Assembly (NCBI GenBank): GCA_045534445.1
Contig: JAZSJQ010000060.1
Span: 1-64,000, forward strand
DNA: 64,000 nucleotides
Direction of reading: 5' to 3'
Source of the DNA: JAISGQ01 sp045534445
GTDB taxonomy: Bacteria; Bacillota; Clostridia; Oscillospirales; Acutalibacteraceae
Under the pieces are notes generated by a model, which saw only the letters and a program-made list of their open reading frames with translations, searched no databases and was not told the DNA's origin. The position numbers and the translations under genes are program-made. Shown piece after piece: positions 43,237 to 51,524 of this stretch. The number at the start of each line of letters is the position of its first letter. Positions within the stretch are counted from its first letter, which is position 1.

Positions 43237-43548
43237 TCAGTTTATTATATCTGCAATTACTATATCAACTGCAGTGGATATCTTTTCCCTTGCCTCTGCC
43301 TTGAGTCTGTCCGCTGCCTCACGGCTTTCCTGCAGAGTGCTCTGACTGAGTGCCTCTGCCATCTCATTGGCATGGTTTCTTGTTACTTCAACCATTTCCT
43401 TGGCTCTGGATACTGCTTCGTCATGAGCTCCCGATGCCCGCTGCTTTGCTTCTGCAACAATTTCCGCAGCCTGCGCCTGAGCGCGTATCTCTGCATCATA
43501 GGCAGCAGCTTCAGCTTCTTCAATCAGTTTTATTGATTCTCTTGCCAA
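43237..43548 (-). CDS. atpH: V-type ATPase subunit H/G (peripheral stalk)
   Basis: A 103-residue, nearly all-helical, Ala/Glu-rich coiled-coil protein (NtpF/AhaH type) that dimerises with subunit E to form the peripheral stalk. The start is TTG (43548) with an AAAGGTGG site about 10 nt upstream. First gene of the operon; subunit I follows after 44 nt. Confidence 0.88.
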   Translation of the reverse strand: MARESIKLIEEAEAAAYDAEIRAQAQAAEIVAEAKQRASGAHDEAVSRAKEMVEVTRNHANEMAEALSQSTLQESREAADRLKAEAREKISTAVDIVIADIIN

Positions 43549-43616
43549 ACTGATAAACCACCTTTCTTATATGAAATCAGCGGTCACTTGCTTAATCTGT
43601 TTCTCGCTTACTGAAT

Positions 43617-43645
43617 ATCATAGCATAGCTTTTTCACTTTTACAA
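43617..43645 (-). promoter_or_regulatory. Promoter of the V-ATPase operon
   Basis: On the minus strand, TTGTAA (43645-43640), a 17-nt spacer and TATGAT (43622-43617), about 62 nt of leader before the first gene. Divergent from luxS. Confidence 0.75.
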
Positions 43646-43739
43646 GCTAAAACTGGTTCTCTAAATGGACAAAGCCGTCAAAAATGTACGTTATTATATT
43701 AAAAATTGTGTAATTGTTTGTGAATAATTCAACAATCTA

Positions 43740-43768
43740 TAGTCAATCCGCAAAAAATAGTATATAAT
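43740..43768 (+). promoter_or_regulatory. luxS promoter
   Basis: TAGTCA (43740-43745), a 17-nt spacer and a perfect TATAAT (43763-43768), about 25 nt before the luxS start. Confidence 0.7.
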
Positions 43769-43799
43769 CTCAGAAGCACATAACGAAAGGAAATATTTT

Positions 43800-44258
43800 A
43801 TGGAAAAAATTGCCAGCTTTACCGTTGACCATAATAAGCTTGAATGCGGTCTCTACATCTCACGCCGTGACAACGGAATCGACACATGGGATATCCGCAC
43901 GGTCAAGCCCAACACTCCTCCCTATATGGAGCAGGCTGCCATGCATACAGTTGAACATCTGGGCGCTACAATCGTCCGCAACAGCAGCTATACTAATAAT
44001 ATAGTATATTTCGGACCCATGGGCTGCCGTACAGGCTTCTATCTTCTCACCCGCGACATGAGCGATGCCGAGGTCGTCGCCCTCGTCAGGGATACCTTCG
44101 AGAAAATCAGCCTTTGGAATGAGCCCATACCCGGTGCCGCTCTTCCCGAGGAATGCGGAAATTATCTTGAGCATGATCTTGAAGGCGCAAGAAAGATTGC
44201 GGCAGGTTACAGTAATGTAATCAGTTCGTGGACAGAAAATGACATTTTTTACTGCTGA
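43800..44258 (+). CDS. luxS: S-ribosylhomocysteine lyase LuxS
   Basis: A 152-residue metalloenzyme cleaving S-ribosylhomocysteine to homocysteine and DPD, the precursor of autoinducer-2, in the activated-methyl cycle. The metal motif HTVEH gives His49 and His53, with Cys119 in PEECGNY as third ligand. The catalytic cysteine is Cys76 in MGCRTGFY. Length and motifs match the family. AAAGGAAA precedes the ATG. Monocistronic with its own promoter. No S-box or methionine-cycle genes are adjacent. Confidence 0.97.
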   Translation: MEKIASFTVDHNKLECGLYISRRDNGIDTWDIRTVKPNTPPYMEQAAMHTVEHLGATIVRNSSYTNNIVYFGPMGCRTGFYLLTRDMSDAEVVALVRDTFEKISLWNEPIPGAALPEECGNYLEHDLEGARKIAAGYSNVISSWTENDIFYC

Positions 44259-44337
44259 TTCCCCGTCGATTATCACAATTGCACAATCTTATTGTTAATT
44301 ATATTTGCCGTAAATATCAGAAGATTTTCAAAAAGGG

Positions 44338-44365
44338 TTGAAATAGAAGCAAAAGCTGATATAAT
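44338..44365 (+). promoter_or_regulatory. Promoter of the M23 peptidase gene
   Basis: TTGAAA (44338-44343), a 16-nt spacer and TATAAT (44360-44365). Just beyond the start point lies a 7-2-7 palindrome GTTACAA-AC-TTGTAAC (44377-44392), a possible operator. Confidence 0.72.
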
Positions 44366-44425
44366 TGATTTCAGAAGTTACAAACTTGTAACCTTCACCA
44401 ATCTCACAGAGAGGAGCTTTCACAC

Positions 44426-46210
44426 ATGTTTAACCTCCTGAACGGAGCGGCAGCCGCAATCGGTTCGCTGTTTTCAAGGAAGTCTATGCATGGGCTCGAT
44501 GACTCAGGTGAACCCCATCAAAATCTGATCAATACGATCTACCGCACATGCTGCCTTTACGGTATGCAGATTCAGCGACGGGTCAACATGGTCATAAGAA
44601 AATCAAAAAAACTGCTAAGACCCTGCGGAAGATTCATTGCTAAAAAATTCGATTCCGCTGTGGTTCAGCCCGTGCATACCACCAAAGCAACATTCACTGA
44701 AATCAAGGAAGAATTCAAAACCGCAAAGCCGCGTATCGATGCCGCCCGAAAGAAGGGTGTCGTTTCTGCCGCAAAGGCAGGCGTAGGTGTCGCAGCAAGC
44801 TCTGCGGTAAAGCACAGATCCTTCCTCGCTTCCGCCGTCAATATTATTCTTCCGGTAATATGCGGTTTGATTCTCTTTGCAACCGTAAATGCGGTCTTCA
44901 ATCAGAATTACGCTCTTGCCGTTGAATGCGGCGGTGAAACCGTCGGCTACATATCCAATGAAGCCACTTATACCGAAGCATCTCAGATGGTCAATTCCCA
45001 GCTGCTCAGTACCAGCGCGGAGATCGAAGCAAATATGCAGCCGACCTACAGACTGGCTGCCGTAAATTCTTCCGATATCAAAAACTCCACACAGCTTGCT
45101 GAAAGTATGCTCTACGGAAATACCGATATCGAAGAGGCATACGGTCTTTTCATTGACGGTGAGCTTGTTGGCGCTATCCGAAGCGAAGGCGACCTGAGCT
45201 TTATTCTCGATGAATTCACGGACAGCTTTGATAACTCAAAACAGACCGGAACCCTGAGCTTTGTTCAGGACGTGGAGATAAAGAGCGGTCTTTATGCCGC
45301 AAAGGACGTTATCACTGCAAATGAACTTCGTGATGTCATCAGAGGCACAAAAACCGTTATCAAATCCCATACTGTCAGAAAGAGCAACACTGTTTCAAAG
45401 CTGCTTTCTTCTTACGGCATGACCGAGGAACGCTTCTATGAGCTGAATCCCGAGGTCAGGGAAACAGGTCTTATTGCAGGCAATAAGATAAAGGTCGAGA
45501 CTGATGTTCCCGTTCTTGAAGTTAAGTGCGTTGTTGTTCGTCAGTACACCGTAAGCGTCGCCTACAAGACCACTACTGTCAAGGATTCCACGAAGTATAC
45601 CAACTACAAGAAGCTCAAGACCAAGGGTCAGAAGGGTACAAACAAGGTCACCGAAGAGATAGTCTACGTCGGCGGCGTTGAACAGAGCCGAAAGGTCATC
45701 GACACCGAGGTACTCAAGGCACCTATCGAAGAGGTCTATGTTGTGGGAACCAAGAAGATTCCCAGCTATTCGGGCGGTTCTTCAGGCGGTGGCGGAGGTT
45801 CCTCAGGCGGTGGCGGAGGACGTGTTCCTACCGGAATGTTCACATGGCCTGTCCCCGGCGTAAAGCACGTTTCTTCCTACTACGGCCCCCGTTGGGGTAA
45901 ACTGCACAAGGGTATTGATATTTCCACAAGCGGTATTTACGGACGTACCGTTGTTGCTGCCGCAGGTGGCAGAGTCACAAGAGCAGGCTGGTTCTCAAGC
46001 TACGGATACTGCATTGATATCCAGCACAGCAACGGTTATCTTACAAGATACGCTCACTTAAGCAAGATAAACGTCAGCGTCGGTCAGACTGTCTCGAAGG
46101 GTCAGTCAATAGGAAAGGTCGGAAACAGCGGTAACTCCACCGGTCCCCACCTCCACTTTGAGATACGCCTGAACGGAAACACCAAAAACCCCATGAATTA
46201 TTACAGATAA
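44426..46210 (+). CDS. Membrane-anchored LysM-G5-M23 peptidoglycan endopeptidase
   Basis: A 594-residue wall hydrolase. Order: long basic cytosolic N-terminus (1-137), one membrane helix (about 138-160), an unknown extracellular region (160-315), LysM (about 318-365), G5 domain (370-445), a Gly/Ser linker (about 448-468) and the M23 LytM domain (475-594). The zinc site is His494-x3-Asp498 (HKGID) plus His575/His577 in HLHFE, complete for activity. It cuts peptide cross-bridges in peptidoglycan. The N-terminus is far longer than a signal peptide and could bind a cytosolic partner. Its own promoter lies upstream and a terminator follows. Confidence 0.92.
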   Translation: MFNLLNGAAAAIGSLFSRKSMHGLDDSGEPHQNLINTIYRTCCLYGMQIQRRVNMVIRKSKKLLRPCGRFIAKKFDSAVVQPVHTTKATFTEIKEEFKTAKPRIDAARKKGVVSAAKAGVGVAASSAVKHRSFLASAVNIILPVICGLILFATVNAVFNQNYALAVECGGETVGYISNEATYTEASQMVNSQLLSTSAEIEANMQPTYRLAAVNSSDIKNSTQLAESMLYGNTDIEEAYGLFIDGELVGAIRSEGDLSFILDEFTDSFDNSKQTGTLSFVQDVEIKSGLYAAKDVITANELRDVIRGTKTVIKSHTVRKSNTVSKLLSSYGMTEERFYELNPEVRETGLIAGNKIKVETDVPVLEVKCVVVRQYTVSVAYKTTTVKDSTKYTNYKKLKTKGQKGTNKVTEEIVYVGGVEQSRKVIDTEVLKAPIEEVYVVGTKKIPSYSGGSSGGGGGSSGGGGGRVPTGMFTWPVPGVKHVSSYYGPRWGKLHKGIDISTSGIYGRTVVAAAGGRVTRAGWFSSYGYCIDIQHSNGYLTRYAHLSKINVSVGQTVSKGQSIGKVGNSGNSTGPHLHFEIRLNGNTKNPMNYYR

Positions 46211-46216
46211 GCTTTA

Positions 46217-46247
46217 TCGGCACCGCAAAAGCGGTGCCGATATTTTG
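46217..46247 (+). terminator. Terminator of the M23 peptidase gene
   Basis: A 10-bp stem (46217-46226 with 46231-46240), AAAA loop, then a T-rich tract. Confidence 0.85.
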
Positions 46248-46307
46248 TTATATATGTAAACAATTTGTAAAGCAGGCGTGAATAATATTCTAAAAACAAA
46301 ATTGTAC

Positions 46308-46336
46308 TTTTCATTTCATCAAATAAGTGTTATAAT
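46308..46336 (+). promoter_or_regulatory. murA promoter
   Basis: TTTTCA (46308-46313), a 17-nt spacer and TATAAT (46331-46336), with an upstream TG (extended -10). About 110 nt of leader. Confidence 0.65.
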
Positions 46337-46456
46337 TATTTGCGGCTGTTATTGCCTGAAAATTATAGCATTCATACAGCATTTGAATCATTACAGGATT
46401 AAAATTCCATTTAGTGTTTATCATATTACCACAGAGTAAGAGGAGTGCGTTTCGCA

Positions 46457-47719
46457 TTGGATAAATTCGTCATAAACGGACCGACCACCCTGCGCGGCAG
46501 CATTACGGTCGGCGGTGCTAAAAATGCGGCTGTTGCAATTATTCCTGCTACCATTCTTGCAGGCGATGTATGCCGTATAGAAAATCTGCCCGATATAAGC
46601 GATGTAAATGTTCTTTCTTCGATACTGCAGAGTCTCGGTGCTGTCGTAACAAGACCCGAGCCTTCGGTTCTTGAGATCGATCCCAGACCCATAAACACCT
46701 ATATTGCAGACAATGACATGGTAAGAAAGATGCGCGCTTCGTACTATCTTTACGGTGCGCTTCTCGGTCGTTACTGCAAAGCTCGCGTACCTCTGCCCGG
46801 CGGCTGTTATTTCGGTGTCCGCCCCATAGATCAGCATCTCAAGGGCTTCGAGGCTCTGGGTGCAAGCTTCTCTGTGGATGACGGTATGGTCGAGCTTCAG
46901 GCTGAAAAGCTCGTCGGTAACAGAATCTATCTTGATATCGTTTCTGTCGGTGCTACCATCAATATCATGCTGGCAGCAGTAAAGGCTGAAGGTCTTACAA
47001 TTATCGAAAATGCCGCAAGAGAGCCTCACATCGTTGACCTTGCGAACTTCCTCAATTCCCTCGGTGCTGATATTCTCGGCGCAGGTACGGGTACCATTAA
47101 GATCAGAGGCGTACAGCAGCTTGGCGGTTCCACTTATTCTGTCATTCCCGACCAGATCGAGGCAGGTACCTATATGGTTGCTGCCGCTGCAACAGGCGGC
47201 GATCTCACCATTGAGAACGTCACCCCCAAGCATCTTGAGACCATTACCGCAAAGCTCATCAGCATGGGCTGTAAGGTTGAAGAGTTTGACGATGCTGTCA
47301 GAGTTACCAGAGACAAGCCTCTCACCAGATGCAACGTCAAAACCATGCCTCACCCCGGTTTCCCCACCGATATGCAGCCGCAGATCGGTGTTCTGATGGC
47401 TCTTGCTGACGGCGTAAGCATACTTACCGAGGGTGTCTGGGACAACCGCTTCCAGTATGTGGACGAGCTCCGCAAGATGGGCGCTCAGGTAAATGTTGAC
47501 GGCAAGGTTGCAATCTATGACGGCGTAAACACTCTCCACGGTGCGCCTGTCAAGGCTACTGACCTTCGCGGCGGTGCCGCTATGGTCGTTGCCGCTATGG
47601 CAGCCGAAGGCACTACTACCATCGGTGATATCTACCACATCGAGCGCGGCTATGAGAATATGATAGACAAGCTCACAAAATGCGGTGCTGATATCTCCAG
47701 GAAAACCTTCCCTGATTGA
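46457..47719 (+). CDS. murA: UDP-N-acetylglucosamine 1-carboxyvinyltransferase MurA
   Basis: A 420-residue EPSP-synthase-fold enzyme catalysing the first committed step of peptidoglycan synthesis (transfer of enolpyruvate from PEP to UDP-GlcNAc). The catalytic/fosfomycin-target cysteine is present: Cys117 in LPGGCYFGVRPID. The GGAKNAAVAIIPA N-terminal motif is typical. The TTG start at 46457 (MDKFVI) is chosen over the GTG at 46445, since family members start with DKFVI and AGGAG lies before it; the GTG overlaps that site. The gene is separate from other mur genes, and a second paralogue may exist elsewhere, as in many Firmicutes. Confidence 0.96.
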   Translation: MDKFVINGPTTLRGSITVGGAKNAAVAIIPATILAGDVCRIENLPDISDVNVLSSILQSLGAVVTRPEPSVLEIDPRPINTYIADNDMVRKMRASYYLYGALLGRYCKARVPLPGGCYFGVRPIDQHLKGFEALGASFSVDDGMVELQAEKLVGNRIYLDIVSVGATINIMLAAVKAEGLTIIENAAREPHIVDLANFLNSLGADILGAGTGTIKIRGVQQLGGSTYSVIPDQIEAGTYMVAAAATGGDLTIENVTPKHLETITAKLISMGCKVEEFDDAVRVTRDKPLTRCNVKTMPHPGFPTDMQPQIGVLMALADGVSILTEGVWDNRFQYVDELRKMGAQVNVDGKVAIYDGVNTLHGAPVKATDLRGGAAMVVAAMAAEGTTTIGDIYHIERGYENMIDKLTKCGADISRKTFPD

Positions 47720-47732
47720 TAAAATTTTAAAG

Positions 47733-47759
47733 GGTGCGATATGATATCGCACCTTTTTT
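47733..47759 (+). terminator. murA terminator
   Basis: An 8-bp stem (47733-47740 with 47746-47753) followed by six T residues. Confidence 0.85.
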
Positions 47760-48055
47760 GTTATATGCCGTACTTGCAGACCGGCAGGCGACGGCACATA
47801 GTGATTTATTGACACATATATAGTAAATATATATCTGTGACTGAGAGAAAAATTTGAATACTTATAATTTTTATGAATGTGTAAATGATTCATAATCAGC
47901 AAGGCGCAACATTGCTTATTGAAATTCAGGCTTGGATTGTTTATACTGAATATCAACGAAAAAAGTGAAAAAACCACCGAAGTCAGCCCGACAATAGTAT
48001 GGCTCCGAAAAAGTCAGGCCCGGACGGTGAGTCTTGGAAACGAGGATAAATAAAC
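47760..48055. other. A+T-rich intergenic region before the SGNH hydrolase
   Basis: About 300 nt with no supported gene. TTGACA at 47809-47814 is a possible -35 box, but no good -10 box is correctly spaced. A GAGGAT site lies before the 48056 start. I see no repeat or RNA structure here. Confidence 0.5.
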
Positions 48056-49174
48056 ATGCATTGGACATCAATCTGGGGAAATGCAGTATCTATAGGAGAA
48101 AACAGACCTGAGAGTTATGGTAAGGATATTACACTCAGATACAATATACATATACCGTTTTCAGGTGAAAAAGTGCGCGTTACCTTTGATAATTATTGCG
48201 GAACAGAAGCAATAACGATTTCAAAAAGCAGTTTTTTTAATGGTAAGAAGTTTGGTACACTTACTTATGACGGCAGGGAAAGTGTAATGATTCCGGCAGG
48301 AGAGTGCGTGGTTTCAGATGAGCTTGAAATCAATGCAGAGCCCGGGGCGAATGCCTATGTGAGCTTTTACCTGGGAGAATTCACTCAAATGCGCTCAGCT
48401 GTATATACATGCGGACCGCTTTCCAAAGGACTGTTTGCAACCGGAGATCATACTTATGATGAAGACATTTCAATAATGGTTTCCAGAAAAACAAATATAA
48501 ATTATTTCCTCAGCAATGTTTCTGTATATACAAGCAGGGAGAATAAAACTATTGTCTGCTACGGTGATTCCATAACTGCACAGGACTGGCCTGACTATCT
48601 GAATCTGAGATTTAAAGAGGAGGGACATAATAACCTGGTTGCAATCAGACGTGCAACCAGCGGATCGAGAATTTTAAGAGAATATGATTGTCTGACCTAT
48701 GCCTCCTATGGGCTTAAAGGTGACAGACGATTTACTCATGAGGTGCCGACCGACGGTGCAGATACTGTAATTATACAGCAAGGCATCAATGATATTATTC
48801 ATCCTGTGGGAACAGATGTAAATCCATTCAGACCGATGAGTGATCTTCCGACAGCAGATGAGTTGATAGATGGGCTTAAGTATTATATTGATCTGGCGAG
48901 AAGCTTCAACTATAAGGTTTATGTAGGAACACTTCTGCCTATAAAAGGCTGGAGAACATATGCGCCATTTCGAGATGTGCTTAAGGATGCATATAATGAC
49001 TTTATTCGTAACACTGATTTGATCGATGGTGTGGTGGATTTTGATTTGGCACTCCGGGATCCTGATTCGACGGCAGGTTTCTTGCCTGTTTATGACAGTG
49101 GAGACCATTTACATCCCAGTGCACTGGGATATAAGCGAATGGCAAAAGAAATACCCATAGAAAAGTTGATATAA
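48056..49174 (+). CDS. SGNH/GDSL-type esterase
   Basis: A 372-residue two-domain protein. The N-terminal ~165 residues look like a beta-sandwich module (as in CE2-type and related carbohydrate esterases). The C-terminal SGNH hydrolase has all blocks: Ser in VCYGDSITAQ (block I), Gly in the region around SGSRIL (block II), GINDII (block III) and the Asp/His pair in DSGDHLHPSALGYKRMA (block V). No signal peptide, so it is probably cytosolic, deacetylating sugars or oligosaccharides. Codon use is more A+T-rich than in flanking murA and the epimerase gene, suggesting acquisition. Monocistronic. Confidence 0.85.
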   Translation: MHWTSIWGNAVSIGENRPESYGKDITLRYNIHIPFSGEKVRVTFDNYCGTEAITISKSSFFNGKKFGTLTYDGRESVMIPAGECVVSDELEINAEPGANAYVSFYLGEFTQMRSAVYTCGPLSKGLFATGDHTYDEDISIMVSRKTNINYFLSNVSVYTSRENKTIVCYGDSITAQDWPDYLNLRFKEEGHNNLVAIRRATSGSRILREYDCLTYASYGLKGDRRFTHEVPTDGADTVIIQQGINDIIHPVGTDVNPFRPMSDLPTADELIDGLKYYIDLARSFNYKVYVGTLLPIKGWRTYAPFRDVLKDAYNDFIRNTDLIDGVVDFDLALRDPDSTAGFLPVYDSGDHLHPSALGYKRMAKEIPIEKLI

Positions 49175-49257
49175 ATTGTAATTACATGGGATTGCAAAAG
49201 CAGAAAAGTGTGTTTTCTTTAGTGAAAATAGGATAAAATACGGCAATTCGCCATTTA

Positions 49258-49290
49258 AAAAAGGAGCAGATAAATAAACTGCTCCTTTTT
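49258..49290. terminator. Bidirectional terminator after the SGNH gene
   Basis: A 12-bp stem of A-rich/GGAGCAG sequence (49258-49269 with 49279-49290). Flanking A and T runs serve both the SGNH gene and the converging epimerase gene. Confidence 0.82.
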
Positions 49291-49324
49291 AACGCCAGCT
49301 TCCAAGTTCAGGAGGCTTTTTTGT

Positions 49325-50224
49325 TCAGCCTAAATTCTCTTCGATAAATTCAAGCAAAGGCTTTTTTCTTACAAGCTCGCGGTTGTCTTTATACCACTCA
49401 TAGGATTCTTTCAATCCTTCTGCAAGGGGCTTTGTATCCATCATAAGCTTATTCATTTCGCTTACATCAAGCACATACTTGTAATCAAGGAAAGGGAAAT
49501 AGCTTCTCTGGTTTATTTCTCCGCCGACATATCTGAGCTCGGGTGTTTTACCAAGCACACTGTAGCAGAGTGTGACCCACTCTATTATGCTGACGGTTTC
49601 CTCGTTTCCAACGTTGAATATATGCTGTTCGGGCTTTTCTTCAAGCAATATCTCCATGAAGCGGCACATATCCTCTATGTGAAAAAACTGCAGAGGCATA
49701 CTTCCGTCCTTCGGGATATAGAAAGGCAGATTCTTCTCAGCGCACTCAAAGACAAAGGCTTCGCGGTACACGTTATTCATCTGTCCGTACAGATACGGAG
49801 GACGGATAATATACGCCTGAGGGTGCTTTTTAGTTATATATTTTTCTGCGGCTATTTTGTTTGTGCCGTAATCGCCCCAATGGATATTCGCTCCGCATTT
49901 CTGATTCTCGTTGAATGGCTGAGGCAGAGTTTCGGGATATACCGCGCTGGAGCTTATAAATATGTACTGCTTAACTTCTCCAAGTGCCTCGTAAAGCTCC
50001 CTTACGTCGGTCTCGTTATAGGAGGCAATGTCCAGCACAGCGTCAAAGCTGTACTTTTTTAGGGTATCTCCCAGAGCATGTCTGTCAGCCTCTATGAGGA
50101 TAACTCCCTCAGACTGCGGACGGGTATTTCGGTTAAGCACATACACTCTGTGTCCTCTTTTCACGAAATACTCCGCAGTAAATCGGCTTGCAAACACTGT
50201 CCCGCCTGTAACAAGAATATCCAT
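49325..50224 (-). CDS. NAD-dependent epimerase/dehydratase (extended SDR)
   Basis: A 299-residue Rossmann-fold protein. The dinucleotide motif at the N-terminus reads VTGGTVFASR, a slightly changed TGGxGxxG. An SSSAVYPETLPQPF region carries the Ser, and YGTNKIAAEKYI the YxxxK catalytic pair. RPPYLYGQMN and the substrate-binding end are present. Such proteins act on nucleotide sugars or act as RNA-binding or cofactor proteins; the substrate is not clear. The ATG at 50224 is used because AAAGGAAG precedes it; upstream in-frame sequence overlaps the terminator hairpin of the preceding gene. Confidence 0.88.
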   Translation of the reverse strand: MDILVTGGTVFASRFTAEYFVKRGHRVYVLNRNTRPQSEGVILIEADRHALGDTLKKYSFDAVLDIASYNETDVRELYEALGEVKQYIFISSSAVYPETLPQPFNENQKCGANIHWGDYGTNKIAAEKYITKKHPQAYIIRPPYLYGQMNNVYREAFVFECAEKNLPFYIPKDGSMPLQFFHIEDMCRFMEILLEEKPEQHIFNVGNEETVSIIEWVTLCYSVLGKTPELRYVGGEINQRSYFPFLDYKYVLDVSEMNKLMMDTKPLAEGLKESYEWYKDNRELVRKKPLLEFIEENLG

Positions 50225-50254
50225 GAGATAACTTCCTTTCCTTTTTACAAATAA

Positions 50255-50281
50255 AAAAACGGCAGTATAACTGCCGTTTTT
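50255..50281 (-). terminator. Terminator between the 49-residue gene and the epimerase gene
   Basis: An 11-bp perfect stem (50255-50265 with 50271-50281), five-base loop and T residues on the minus strand, just after the small gene's stop. Confidence 0.87.
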
Positions 50282-50286
50282 TCTCT

Positions 50287-50436
50287 TTACTGAATAGAGC
50301 AATCGATATAATGCTCGAGCTCCTCATCTTCCTTGCGCTTCTTTTCAAGCATAAGCACTGCGGTAGTGATAGATGCAACGATTGCCGCAATTGCGGTAAT
50401 AACGCCAAGGATCACCCAGGGATTGGATTTTTTCAT
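50287..50436 (-). CDS. 49-residue single-pass membrane peptide
   Basis: A short gene with a strong ribosome binding site (GGAGGTG about 9 nt before the ATG) and its own terminator. The product starts MKKSNPWVILGVITAIAAI. It has one membrane helix (about 7-30), followed by a basic then acidic tail (EKKRKEDEELEHY) and a single Cys near the end. Small proteins of this shape with an NPWV motif are common in Clostridia and are unnamed. The N-terminus probably lies outside or in the membrane and the charged tail in the cytosol. Function unknown. Confidence 0.8.
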   Translation of the reverse strand: MKKSNPWVILGVITAIAAIVASITTAVLMLEKKRKEDEELEHYIDCSIQ

Positions 50437-50639
50437 AGCTGACGCACCTCCAAAAATACTATCTCTTTATCTCTCATGGGGCTTTTTGCCCCTGCGTTTT
50501 ATCTCAATTACATGATAATAGCTTTTCCGCCCATTGTCAATTCAAACAGGATTCTTTTTACATAACTTTAATGATTTTCCAAAGTCCTGTTCATTTTTAT
50601 GATGCACTGTGCAGCAAAATTCCCCATACAAAGCAAAAA

Positions 50640-50658
50640 AGCAGAGACAAGCTCTGCT
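50640..50658 (-). terminator. rpsT terminator
   Basis: A 7-bp stem (50640-50646 with 50652-50658), followed on the minus strand by a T-rich tract, 19 nt after the rpsT stop. Confidence 0.75.
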
Positions 50659-50676
50659 TTTAAATCAAAAGGTACA

Positions 50677-50934
50677 TTAGGAAGCCTTATTTGCCTTACG
50701 AGCGATAGCGGACTTCTTTCTTGCAGCGGTATTCTTGTGAAGAATTCCCTTTGCAACAGCCTGATCGATCTTCTTCATTGCAAGGCGGACAGCCTCATCA
50801 GTATTCTCCTGATTTGCGATTGCAGCATCAGCCTTCTTGAGAGTTGTCTTGAGGTTGGATCTGATAGCCTTGTTTCGAAGGTTCTTAGTCTCGTTTACCT
50901 TAACTCTCTTCTTTGCGGACTTAATATTGGGCAT
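50677..50934 (-). CDS. rpsT: Small ribosomal subunit protein bS20
   Basis: An 85-residue basic helical protein binding 16S rRNA. It starts PNIKSAKKRVKVNE, and the end GILHKNTAARKKSAIARK is diagnostic of S20. Monocistronic, with its own promoter and terminator. Confidence 0.98.
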   Translation of the reverse strand: MPNIKSAKKRVKVNETKNLRNKAIRSNLKTTLKKADAAIANQENTDEAVRLAMKKIDQAVAKGILHKNTAARKKSAIARKANKAS

Positions 50935-50975
50935 TTACAATACACCTCCTTGCTTTCTTACAGTCGCGTGCAGAT

Positions 50976-51004
50976 ATTGTAGCACCATTTACTCAAAAAA
51001 GCAA
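50976..51004 (-). promoter_or_regulatory. rpsT promoter
   Basis: On the minus strand, TTGCTT (51004-50999), a 17-nt spacer and TACAAT (50981-50976) with an upstream TG (extended -10). Confidence 0.78.
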
Positions 51005-51044
51005 CTATTTTTTTTACACTCGGTATTTTTTGTCTTTGCTTTTG

Positions 51045-51524
51045 TCATTTGTGATATTTCGAGCCGTTATTTATGCAAAATGCACGATATATCTGCTCAC
51101 ACAGCATGACTCGGGCAAGCTGATGAGGGAATGTCATGGGCGACATGGAAAGCTTTACCTTTGCTTTTGCTTTCACTTCATCGGAAAGTCCGAAGGAGCC
51201 GCCGATTATGAAGCACATTCCTCTGCTTGAAATTGCGGATCTTTCGGCAAGTGCCGCCAACTGCTCGGAGGAATGGGTCTTCCCCTCTATGCACATGGCT
51301 ATTATATCACAGCCATTGGGGCATTTTGACAGGATATTCTTCCCCTCCGCATTGAGACCTGCCTCTATCTGAGCCCCCGACGGATTATCGGGAAGCCTGT
51401 GTTCATCAATTTCGATAATCGAAAACCTGCAGTATGCCGACAGCCTTTTGCTGTATTCCGCGCAGGCGTCGCGCCAGTACTGCTCCTTGAGCTTTCCTAC
51501 GCATATTATACGAACATCCTGCAT
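51045..51524 (-). CDS. rlmH: 23S rRNA pseudouridine-1915 N3-methyltransferase RlmH
   Basis: A 159-residue SPOUT methyltransferase that methylates pseudouridine 1915 in helix 69 of 23S rRNA. Diagnostic motifs: FIIGGSFGLSDEVK (SAM-binding knot) and the C-terminal MTFPHQLARVMLCEQIYRAF followed by NNGSKYHK. The ATG overlaps the MBL-hydrolase stop (TGATG). In Firmicutes rlmH often lies near walJ (yycJ), as here. Confidence 0.97.
   Translation of the reverse strand: MQDVRIICVGKLKEQYWRDACAEYSKRLSAYCRFSIIEIDEHRLPDNPSGAQIEAGLNAEGKNILSKCPNGCDIIAMCIEGKTHSSEQLAALAERSAISSRGMCFIIGGSFGLSDEVKAKAKVKLSMSPMTFPHQLARVMLCEQIYRAFCINNGSKYHK

Noticed and set aside
46421..47977. 518-codon open frame on the minus strand opposite murA
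   Set aside because: A shadow of a strongly conserved gene, with low-complexity composition and no initiation signal.
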